Shown piece after piece: positions 1-7,098 of a stretch of DNA of 64,000 bases (the first letter of the stretch is position 1; every line of letters begins with the position of its first letter). The translations under genes and the position numbers were made by a program. This DNA comes from GCA-2697345 sp002697345. Its GTDB lineage: Bacteria; Pseudomonadota; Alphaproteobacteria; Rhodobacterales; Rhodobacteraceae. The DNA lies in the NCBI GenBank assembly GCA_943787605.1, contig CALSNB010000002.1, positions 124,001 to 188,000 of the forward strand. Direction: 5' to 3'. The notes below the pieces were generated by a model. It was given only the letters and a program-made list of their open reading frames with translations, was not told where the DNA came from and searched no databases.

Positions 1-120
1 AAACCCTCCAATTAAACCCATTCCATAAAGCTGACCGGCTTTTTCTTCAAACCTTCTGATCAAAAGCATATCTTCATAGTACTTTTTCAACTCGGCGACA
101 GGCATCTTTTTTTTCGGCAT
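1..120 (-). CDS. pdhA: Pyruvate dehydrogenase E1 component alpha subunit, N-terminal 40 residues (partial)
   Basis: Only the first 40 codons are in the window and the gene runs off the left edge. The translation starts MPKKKMPVAELKKYYEDM and continues LLIRRFEEKAGQLYGMG, the classic opening of the thiamine-diphosphate E1 alpha subunit. With E1 beta this subunit decarboxylates pyruvate and acetylates the lipoyl groups of E2. ftsB lies upstream on the same strand, an arrangement common in alphaproteobacteria (established knowledge). The rest of the gene and its TPP motif cannot be seen. Confidence 0.9.
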   Translation of the reverse strand, partial: MPKKKMPVAELKKYYEDMLLIRRFEEKAGQLYGMGLIGGF

Positions 121-253
121 TTCTTAACCTTAATCTCTTTATGATTTATTATATAGTTTAATATTGAACTATCTCTATGTTACATAACTTTAAGTGTATA
201 AGTAAATAGTTCAAATAAAAATATTTTTGTTAATTTAGTGATTTTCTTATCTA

Positions 254-556
254 CTAATTTATAATTATTTCTCTTGGTTTAATGAATCCTAAAATAAAGC
301 GCGCCTGTGTGTCCAGGAGATCAAAGTCAAGGAAATCATCTGAGAGCCTATGTGTTCTATTCTTTAACTTAGAAACCTTAGTTTTAAGTTGGGCAAGCTC
401 TTGATCTAGAAGAACCATGTCGGACTGAATTTGATTTCTTTTTACCATACCGTAATCACCCTGAACGGTAGCAAGAGCGAAATATAAGCTTAGAAGAAAG
501 CAAAGTAAAAAAAACATAAAAGGAACAATTCCAAGAGATTTCTTACTTAATAGCAT
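254..556 (-). CDS. ftsB: Septum formation initiator FtsB/DivIC family protein
   Basis: This 100-residue protein has the FtsB layout: a short cytoplasmic start, one hydrophobic segment at about residues 9-31, then a coiled-coil stretch at about 40-72 rich in Q, L and K, and a short C-terminal tail. FtsB-type proteins sit in the inner membrane and form the FtsQ-FtsB-FtsL complex that licenses septal peptidoglycan synthesis. The ATG is preceded by AGGAA at a good distance. Its position upstream of pdhA supports the call, because small FtsB-like proteins are hard to name on sequence alone. Confidence 0.85.
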   Translation of the reverse strand: MLLSKKSLGIVPFMFFLLCFLLSLYFALATVQGDYGMVKRNQIQSDMVLLDQELAQLKTKVSKLKNRTHRLSDDFLDFDLLDTQARFILGFIKPREIIIN

Positions 557-709
557 TTAAAAGTTCCTAAGCTAAATTTAAGTTTTTTACTCAAACGAAT
601 CATTACATAACTGATTCGGTTTGTGAATCCCTAAAGAGCAAGTTGCGCGTTTTTAAAGTAAAAAAAGTAAGTTTTTTAGAGAAGAAATACTAAGATAAGT
701 TATTTTTTC

Positions 710-1891
710 TTAATGGTAATCTTCTAAAGCTGTTATGCCAGGCAAAGGTTTTCCTTCTAACCAAGATAAGAATGCGCCGCCCGCTGTTGACAGGTATGAA
801 AAATTCTTGCCACTTCCAGTAGTACTCAACGCTGAAACTGTGTCTCCACCTCCAGCTACAGATATTAATTTTCCAGAGTTAGTTCTTTCAGCCACCGCTA
901 ATGCAACACTGTTTGTCGCCTTGTCATATGGCTTTGTTTCGAATGCTCCTAAAGGGCCATTCCAAATAAGTGTTTTAGTTAAATAAACGATAGATTTTAT
1001 ATTTTTTATTGTATCTGGACCTGCATCTAATATCATTTTTGTTTTTGGACACTTGTCAAACCTAAAAGTTTCGGATTTTCCTACTTTTATGTTGTCGGCA
1101 ACTATTACGTCTACAGGGAGGTGTATTTTGCAACCGGCCCTAGCAGATTTATCAAGTATCGATTTTGCTATTTTTAACATTGAAGGCTCACTTATTGATG
1201 TACCTATCTCTAAACCTTGTGCTGCAAGAAACGTATTTGCCATACCTCCACCAATAATAAGATGGTCTACTTTTAAAATAAGGCTATTTAGCAGCTCTAG
1301 TTTTGTTGATATTTTTGAACCACCTATTAAAGCAGTAAGGGGTAGTTTAGGTTTGTTAAAAATACGGTTAAGGGCATTAATTTCCGTAACAAAAGAAAAA
1401 CCAGCACATTTAGGTAAAAGTCTGGCTAAGGCATCAATAGAACTATGAGATCTATGACTGCAAGAGAATGCTTCGTTAACATATACATCCCCTAAATTAG
1501 CTAACTCTTTAGCAAAATATATGTCATTTTTTTCTTCCCTAGGATCAAACCGAAGATTCTCTAATAGAACTATTTCACCTATATTAACCGTAGCCAACCT
1601 TTTGTGATAATCTGAGTCAATAAAAACAACTTTACGTTCAAACACTTGCTCTAGAGCTGAAACTAGCAGTAGCAAAGAAAGACTAGCTACATACGTACCC
1701 TTTGGCCGACCACAGTGAGATATCAGGATCGGTTTGCCGCCGTTTTCAATAACATAATTAATAGTAGGTAACAGCGCAGTGATACGTGTGTAGTCGGTGA
1801 TACGCTCATCTACTTTTGGAACATTAATATCAACGCGTATAAGTATATTTTTATTAAAAATATCGATATCTTTTATCGTCTTATAGTTCAA
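710..1891 (-). CDS. pgk: Phosphoglycerate kinase
   Basis: A 393-residue protein of normal family length. It transfers phosphate between 1,3-bisphosphoglycerate and ADP in glycolysis, or the reverse in gluconeogenesis. Visible signatures are the N-terminal RVDINVPK substrate loop, the SHCGRPKG loop, the NEAFSCSHRSHSS segment, KISTKLELL, and the C-terminal nucleotide-binding glycine loop SVAGGGDTVSAL. The start is a TTG at 1889-1891 with AAAGGA eight bases upstream; no ATG fits. gap lies upstream on the same strand with a gap of about 90 bases, so the two probably share a transcript. Confidence 0.97.
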   Translation of the reverse strand: MNYKTIKDIDIFNKNILIRVDINVPKVDERITDYTRITALLPTINYVIENGGKPILISHCGRPKGTYVASLSLLLLVSALEQVFERKVVFIDSDYHKRLATVNIGEIVLLENLRFDPREEKNDIYFAKELANLGDVYVNEAFSCSHRSHSSIDALARLLPKCAGFSFVTEINALNRIFNKPKLPLTALIGGSKISTKLELLNSLILKVDHLIIGGGMANTFLAAQGLEIGTSISEPSMLKIAKSILDKSARAGCKIHLPVDVIVADNIKVGKSETFRFDKCPKTKMILDAGPDTIKNIKSIVYLTKTLIWNGPLGAFETKPYDKATNSVALAVAERTNSGKLISVAGGGDTVSALSTTGSGKNFSYLSTAGGAFLSWLEGKPLPGITALEDYH

Positions 1892-1984
1892 ATTACTATT
1901 CCTTTAGTGTCACTGGTTTACTGATTATCCTTATTAGTCTTGTATTTTGGATGTACCTTAAAAGGGGTTCTATAAGCAGAAGAA

Positions 1985-2980
1985 TTATAATCTCCCCATT
2001 GCCACTGCTACATCAGCCATACGACAGGAAAAGGCCCATTCATTATCGTACCATGCTAAAACACGCACTAATTTTCCTGAAACCTTTGTTTGCTCAGGCG
2101 CAAATACTGACGAATAAGAAGAGTGATTGAAATCAATTGATACCTTAGGTTCGGGGTCGTATGCTAATACATGGCCAATTTTCTCTTTTGTTGCTTTTTC
2201 TATTAGAGAATTAATTTTTTTAATGGATACAGGTTCCCTAGATAAAAAAGTTAGGTCAACAGCTGAGACATTAGGTGTCGGTACACGTATTGCAGATCCT
2301 TCCAACAATCCCTTCAGAGAAGGAATTACTTCTCCAATAGCTTTAGCCGCTCCTGTTGAAGTTGGAATCATTGAAAGTGCTGCTGCTCTTGCCCGGTAAA
2401 GGTCTTTATGCCTCTTGTCTAAGGGTGGTTGATCTCCTGTATAACTATGTATTGTGGTCATTATTCCATTTTCAATACCTACCGTGTCATTTAGAACTTT
2501 TGCGACAGGTGCTAAACAATTTGTCGTGCAGGATCCATTGGATACGATAAAATCATTGACGGTTAAGATATCATCGTTAACACCAAAAACAATAGTTTTA
2601 TCAACATTATCTGCTGGTGATGAAATTAGTACTTTTTTTGCACCTCTCTGCATATGTACTATTGCTTCACTTTTTGAATTAAATTTTCCAGTACATTCTA
2701 AAACTATATCTAATTCAGACCAATCCAATTCTGTGGGATTGTATGTAGAGAATATTTTTATTGGCCCAGTTCCACAATCAATAAAACCGTCACCAATCTT
2801 TATTTCCTTAGGAAAACGACCGTGTATAGAGTCATATTTTAATAAATGTACGATTGTATCTATGGGTCCGGGAGCATTTATTGCTCGAACATTAATATCC
2901 GTTCTTCCACTTTCTATAATATGCGACAGGATACATCGTCCAATTCTGCCAAAACCGTTTATTCCTATATTAATTGCCAT
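1985..2980 (-). CDS. gap: Type I glyceraldehyde-3-phosphate dehydrogenase
   Basis: A 331-residue GAPDH. The Rossmann motif INGFGRIGR is at residues 7-15, the catalytic Cys151 lies in SNGSCTTNCLAP, the catalytic His178 in TTIHSY, and the C-terminal WYDNEWAFS motif is present. It interconverts glyceraldehyde-3-phosphate and 1,3-bisphosphoglycerate. The residue equivalent to Asp32, which normally excludes NADP, is replaced: the sequence reads AINAPGP where E. coli has AIND. This suggests relaxed or NADP-preferring cofactor use (inference). The ATG has only a weak GGGTG ribosome site. pgk follows downstream. Confidence 0.97.
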   Translation of the reverse strand: MAINIGINGFGRIGRCILSHIIESGRTDINVRAINAPGPIDTIVHLLKYDSIHGRFPKEIKIGDGFIDCGTGPIKIFSTYNPTELDWSELDIVLECTGKFNSKSEAIVHMQRGAKKVLISSPADNVDKTIVFGVNDDILTVNDFIVSNGSCTTNCLAPVAKVLNDTVGIENGIMTTIHSYTGDQPPLDKRHKDLYRARAAALSMIPTSTGAAKAIGEVIPSLKGLLEGSAIRVPTPNVSAVDLTFLSREPVSIKKINSLIEKATKEKIGHVLAYDPEPKVSIDFNHSSYSSVFAPEQTKVSGKLVRVLAWYDNEWAFSCRMADVAVAMGRL

Positions 2981-3243
2981 AATTTATCACCCAAACCCTT
3001 TCCATAATTTCTTATTTGATTACCATAAAATCCAATTTTGCCCAGTGGAGCCCTTTTACTAAATATGAAAGTAACAGGGTGCAGGATCTTAAGCATGTAT
3101 TCCCATCGCCTGATAACTATAATAAGCCCAAGCGTCGTCCCTGATGCGACTAATAGGATGTTATTCAAAAACCATTTAAAGATGTTTAATAAGAACCGTA
3201 ACAAAAACAAACCTGCGTTGGGCAAAGTTGAATAAAAGTCCAT
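2965..3243 (-). CDS. Possible small membrane protein overlapping the gap start
   Basis: An open frame of 92 codons from the ATG at 3243, with AAGGTAG about ten bases upstream; the frame can be read back to a TTG at 3285. Residues around 11-45 are strongly hydrophobic and could form one or two membrane segments. The C-terminal half is basic and glycine-rich. It ends 16 bases inside gap. I do not recognise the family. The local base composition is less AT-rich than true spacers here, which suits a gene or a structured RNA. 6S RNA often lies next to zapA in proteobacteria, but I could not trace its fold. Confidence 0.35.
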   Translation of the reverse strand: MDFYSTLPNAGLFLLRFLLNIFKWFLNNILLVASGTTLGLIIVIRRWEYMLKILHPVTFIFSKRAPLGKIGFYGNQIRNYGKGLGDKLWQLI

Positions 3244-3369
3244 TATGACTGCACTACCTTTGATTGGAAATAGTTTTGGAATCAATCGACTTAATCATTA
3301 CCACTTTTTTGAGAAAGTTAAATAATAACTTAGTTATAATCCAAACTTCTAGCCGTAAGTATCATGAAA

Positions 3370-3738
3370 TTAACTGCTAATACTCTTGACGCTATCAGCT
3401 ATAGCTTCTGCCTGTGTCACTAACTCCTCAAACCTATCAAGAGTAACCTTTGAGACAGTTAAGTTAGAGTTAATAATATCTTTGTTGACAGTTGAAGAGA
3501 GCTCCACATCCTTTTTTTTAGAGGAAGACAGCACTTTGTTAATACTTAGTGATTCATCAGCCATTATCAAACTTAACATTAATAGCATTTTGTTTTCTGG
3601 TATTTTTGTACCACCTGTTTTTAATTTGGAGGCCTCAGAATTCAATAATTGAGCTGCTGCTTTTAATGAGCTTTCTTCTCCGTCCTCACAAGCTATCTGA
3701 AAAACATAACCACCAATCTCTATTTTTAAATTGGGCAT
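3370..3738 (-). CDS. zapA: Cell division protein ZapA
   Basis: 122 residues. The N-terminal half matches ZapA: MPNLKIEIGGYVFQI, then a Leu/Ala-rich helix (SLKAAAQLLNSEASKL) and the ENKMLLMLSLIMADE segment. ZapA tetramers bundle FtsZ filaments at mid-cell. The C-terminal part, about residues 75-122, is a poorly conserved helical tail. Its ATG overlaps the stop of the upstream coiled-coil gene by one base (TAATG), so the two are translationally coupled. Confidence 0.85.
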   Translation of the reverse strand: MPNLKIEIGGYVFQIACEDGEESSLKAAAQLLNSEASKLKTGGTKIPENKMLLMLSLIMADESLSINKVLSSSKKKDVELSSTVNKDIINSNLTVSKVTLDRFEELVTQAEAIADSVKSISS

Positions 3739-4121
3739 TAATTTACATCCCTTTCTAATATTGGGTTAATTTCTCGTAAGATATCATCAATTTCGGCTAG
3801 GTCTCGTTCTCTAATAGATTGCAAATTTTCAAGCTCTATTCTTAGACGATTATTCTGTTCTAAAAGTACATTAGTTTCTTTTGTGTCATCACTCTGAATT
3901 ATTTGATTTGATTTAACTAGTTCCGCAATAGTGTTGCTTAGACGAATATTTTCATTTTCTTGAGCTTCCAATTGATCTGTTAGGATTAAAATACGTCGTT
4001 CTAACCTTTCAATTCTTTCCAGCTCAAAGTTATCGTTTTGCTTGATTGGGTTTTCTATATGACTAGAAACACGATTTAAAGCAGCAGCTAGTCGAATTTC
4101 CAAAGTTTCAAGGTCGTTCAT
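3738..4121 (-). CDS. Coiled-coil protein upstream of zapA
   Basis: 127 residues, almost all predicted coiled coil: heptad-like leucines, glutamines and charged residues run from about residue 25 to 115, with no membrane segment or catalytic motif. A small coiled-coil gene directly upstream of zapA is common in alphaproteobacteria and is usually left as a domain of unknown function. ATG start with GGAG six bases upstream; the stop overlaps the zapA ATG. A role as a ZapA partner or divisome scaffold is inference from coupling. Confidence 0.75.
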   Translation of the reverse strand: MNDLETLEIRLAAALNRVSSHIENPIKQNDNFELERIERLERRILILTDQLEAQENENIRLSNTIAELVKSNQIIQSDDTKETNVLLEQNNRLRIELENLQSIRERDLAEIDDILREINPILERDVN

Positions 4122-4257
4122 TTTTGCTCCGATTAATCAAGTTAGATTTCCTGTTGTTATGTGCAATATATATCGAATATAAATAAAATCTACTGTAACA
4201 ACCCTATAACAGTCAAATAAGTTAGACACCGTTTTGATGATAGTTTTTACATCAAGG

Positions 4258-4287
4258 TTACTTGAATAATGAGTAAAGTGGTATAAT
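4258..4287 (+). promoter_or_regulatory. Probable tkt promoter
   Basis: A perfect TATAAT at 4282-4287 lies 34 bases before the tkt start codon. A TTACTT at 4258-4263 with an 18-base spacer is the better placed -35; TTGAAT at 4262-4267 is closer to consensus but only 14 bases away. Spacing and match are suggestive only. Confidence 0.4.
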
Positions 4288-4321
4288 ACATCAGTTAATT
4301 AGTTTGTGAAAAGGAAAACAC

Positions 4322-6340
4322 TTGGATATTTCAACTCTTAGAAAGGATTACCCGGATCATTGGAGACTCGCTGCCGCGATAAGGGTGCTTTCACTTGACG
4401 CTGTTGCTACTGCTAACTCTGGGCATTCTGGAATGCCAATGGGTATGGCAGATGTTGCAACAGTTTTGTTCAAAAGTCATATGAGGTTTGATTCTGGTGC
4501 ACCAGATTGGGCAGACAGAGATAGGTTTATCTTGTCAGCAGGTCATGGTTCCATGCTACTTTATTCTATTTTACATCTGACTGGCTATTCGGATATGAAA
4601 ATCAATGATTTGAAAAATTTTCGTCAACTTGGAGCTAAAACAGCAGGTCACCCGGAGTTTGGCTATGCTAAAGGCATTGAGACAACTACCGGTCCACTAG
4701 GTCAAGGATTTGCAAATGCTGTGGGGTTTGCTATTGCAGAAGAGCATCAAAGAGCAAAGTTTGGAAAAAGCTTAGTAAGTCATTTTACTTATGTAATCGC
4801 TGGTGATGGTTGCCTGATGGAAGGCGTTAGCCAAGAAGCATTGACTTTGGCAGGTCACCAGCAACTTGGTAAATTAATAGCATTCTGGGATAACAATAAT
4901 ATTACCATAGACGGAGATGTTGGCCTCTCTGATCGTACTGATCAAGTTTCTAGATTCGAAGCTTCAGGATGGCACGTACAAGAAGTTGACGGGCATAATC
5001 CTATAGCAATTGATAGAGCAATTAGAATAGCAAAAAACTCTGCTAAACCTTCTATGATTTCGTGCAAAACACATATTGCTTTAGGTTCATCTGCGCAGGA
5101 CACATCAAAGGGTCATGGAGCATTAACTGACCCTGATCTAATAACTAAGACACGCCTAGCATATGGATGGCCTTTCCCGCCATTTGAAATTCCTGAAGAG
5201 ATCTCTGCTGAATGGTTGCAAATAGGGCGTCGAGGCTCCCGTGATAGAGTAGCTTGGGAGCATAGACTTGATCAGACTTCTAGTAGAAAACGTAAAGATT
5301 TTAATAAGTCAATTTTAGGAATTTTACCCTTAAACTTATCAGCAAAAATTGGAGTATTAAAAAAACAGATTTCGACTGATTTGCCTAACATTGCTACCCG
5401 TGAGGCATCTCAGCAGGCTTTGGAAGTAATAAACTCATTAGTTAGTGAGACTTTTGGTGGATCTGCTGATTTAACAGGTTCCAATAATACACTTACAACT
5501 GGCCTAGGAGTATTTTCTCCCGAAAACCGTTTAGGAAGGTACCTTTACTATGGGGTTAGAGAGCATGGTATGGCCGCTGCAATGAATGGGATTGCTTTGC
5601 ATGGGGGTATGAAACCTTATGGTGGAACTTTTATGTGTTTTGCTGATTATGCGCGAGGAGCTATTAGGCTTTCTGCACTTATGAAGCAGCCCGTGACGTA
5701 TGTGCTTACTCATGATTCAATAGGACTAGGTGAGGATGGACCAACGCATCAGCCTGTTGAACATTTGGCCATGCTGCGTGCGACTCCTAATATTAATGTT
5801 TTTCGTCCGGCTGACGCAATTGAAACTATTGAGGCTTGGGAACTTTCTATTGGCTCGAAAACAACACCAAATGTTTTAGCATTATCTAGGCAAAAGCTGC
5901 CAACATTGAGAGCTAAGCATACAAGAAAAAATCAAGTTTCCTTTGGAGCTTATATATTGTCAGAAGCACTAAATAAAAGAAAAGTAATATTACTTGCTAC
6001 TGGCTCTGAAGTTAAAATTGCAATGTCAGCTAAAAGTGTTCTTGAGGAAAAAGGTATAGGTGTTAGGGTGGTTTCTATGCCATGCTGGGAGTTATTTGAA
6101 ACACAAGACGAAGCATATCGTAGAAAAGTCTTGCCACTTGGACCCATAAGGGTCGGTATAGAAGCTGGAGTCAGCTTTGGTTGGGAGCGATGGCTCTCTG
6201 GAGAAAGAGGGAAGTCTGTAAAATCAGCATTTATTGGTATGAAAGGATTTGGGGCTTCTGCACCTGCTGAAGACTTGTATGAACATTTTAAAATAACCCC
6301 AGATGCAATAGTTTCGAAAGTATTAAGTTTACTTGGGTAA
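4322..6340 (+). CDS. tkt: Transketolase
   Basis: 672 residues, full length. It moves two-carbon ketol units between sugar phosphates in the pentose phosphate pathway, using thiamine diphosphate and a divalent metal. Visible motifs: ANSGHSGMPMG (about 31-41), GHGSMLLYS (74-82), the TPP motif GDG at 161-163 closing at Asn191-192, and the central pyrimidine-domain segments YYGVREHGMAAAMNG and LTHDSIGLGEDGPTHQP. The start is TTG at 4322 with AAGGA upstream; the first in-frame ATGs are inside the conserved N-terminal motif, so TTG must be used. The stop codon lies inside a strong terminator hairpin. Confidence 0.97.
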   Translation: MDISTLRKDYPDHWRLAAAIRVLSLDAVATANSGHSGMPMGMADVATVLFKSHMRFDSGAPDWADRDRFILSAGHGSMLLYSILHLTGYSDMKINDLKNFRQLGAKTAGHPEFGYAKGIETTTGPLGQGFANAVGFAIAEEHQRAKFGKSLVSHFTYVIAGDGCLMEGVSQEALTLAGHQQLGKLIAFWDNNNITIDGDVGLSDRTDQVSRFEASGWHVQEVDGHNPIAIDRAIRIAKNSAKPSMISCKTHIALGSSAQDTSKGHGALTDPDLITKTRLAYGWPFPPFEIPEEISAEWLQIGRRGSRDRVAWEHRLDQTSSRKRKDFNKSILGILPLNLSAKIGVLKKQISTDLPNIATREASQQALEVINSLVSETFGGSADLTGSNNTLTTGLGVFSPENRLGRYLYYGVREHGMAAAMNGIALHGGMKPYGGTFMCFADYARGAIRLSALMKQPVTYVLTHDSIGLGEDGPTHQPVEHLAMLRATPNINVFRPADAIETIEAWELSIGSKTTPNVLALSRQKLPTLRAKHTRKNQVSFGAYILSEALNKRKVILLATGSEVKIAMSAKSVLEEKGIGVRVVSMPCWELFETQDEAYRRKVLPLGPIRVGIEAGVSFGWERWLSGERGKSVKSAFIGMKGFGASAPAEDLYEHFKITPDAIVSKVLSLLG

Positions 6341-6352
6341 ACTTAATACTTT
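6317..6352 (+). terminator. Hairpin terminator straddling the tkt stop codon
   Basis: AAAGTATTAAGTTTAC and its exact reverse complement form a 16-bp perfect stem closed by the loop TTGG, followed by an AT-rich tail. The tkt TAA (6338-6340) lies in the right arm, so the terminator begins inside the gene. It could also stop convergent transcription from the grxD side. Confidence 0.75.
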
Positions 6353-6401
6353 GTAATTTTGAGGATTGGTTTTAAGAGGTTATTTATTATAGATTAAGTT
6401 T

Positions 6402-6764
6402 TTAACTATTTGTGGCCCTGATTTTATCAGCAGCCTCTTTGTCATAAGGTATTTTTTGGTCTTCAAGAAGAGTATCAAGTTCTCCGGAAAGAGTCATTTC
6501 TGTTATTATGTCGCATCCTCCAACAAACTCTCCATTTACATATAGTTGTGGTACTGTTGGCCAATCTGAATAAATTTTTATCCCTTCTCGAATTGACTCA
6601 TCTCCAAGTACATTTATATCTTTAAAATCCACTCCCATATAATTTAAAATTCCAGATACTTTGTTTGAAAAACCACACTGGGGTGCAGCTTTTGTTCCTT
6701 TCATAAACAATACAACATTATTACTTTTTACTGTTTCATTTATTTCTTGCTGTGTGTTTTCCAT
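6402..6764 (-). CDS. grxD: Monothiol glutaredoxin (Grx4 type)
   Basis: 120 residues with the monothiol signature CGFS at 30-33, followed by the WPTVPQLYVNGEFVGGCD glutathione-binding segment. Grx4-type proteins bind a glutathione-ligated [2Fe-2S] cluster, alone or with BolA partners, and hand clusters on or sense iron. The gene sits just downstream of a BolA-family gene on the same strand, the classic Grx4-BolA pairing, and both follow purL as in many alphaproteobacteria. The C-terminal extension (about 106-120) is variable in the family. Confidence 0.95.
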   Translation of the reverse strand: MENTQQEINETVKSNNVVLFMKGTKAAPQCGFSNKVSGILNYMGVDFKDINVLGDESIREGIKIYSDWPTVPQLYVNGEFVGGCDIITEMTLSGELDTLLEDQKIPYDKEAADKIRATNS

Positions 6765-6796
6765 AATATTTTCCCTCAGTTCTTTTTTTAATTCAA

Positions 6797-7039
6797 TTAA
6801 TTAGGTATTTTCGTTGTTAATGCTAAAGCATGAAGTTCACCGTTTGAGCCATCCATTTTTCCTTTTAGCGATGCATAGACTGCTCTTTGTTGCTGCACTC
6901 TATTTTTGCCACGGAAACTTTCATCTGTAACTTCGGCAGCGTAATGATTTCCATCTCCAGCCAGGTCAGTAATTGTAACCTTTGCCTTGGGAAAAGTTTC
7001 TTTAATTAGATTCTCTATTTCTTTTGCTTGCATTGCCAT
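6797..7039 (-). CDS. BolA family protein
   Basis: 80 residues from the ATG at 7039, which has GGAG ten bases upstream; a TTG at 7054 in the same frame is less likely. The sequence shows the BolA core: a helix with IENLIKETFPKAKVTI, the central glycine/histidine segment DLAGDGNHYAAEVTDESF, RVQQQRAVYASL, and the conserved HALALTT end. BolA proteins form [2Fe-2S] heterodimers with monothiol glutaredoxins, and the partner lies 32 bases downstream. Confidence 0.9.
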   Translation of the reverse strand: MAMQAKEIENLIKETFPKAKVTITDLAGDGNHYAAEVTDESFRGKNRVQQQRAVYASLKGKMDGSNGELHALALTTKIPN

Positions 7040-7098
7040 TTTCTTAATCTCCAAATGTTAATTTAAAAATAAGGTTTTTATGATGTCTTACAAGTGCC

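Noticed and set aside
2454..3062. Long plus-strand frame across gap
   Set aside because: It is antisense to a well-supported gap gene, has no recognisable motif, and reflects codon bias of the true frame.
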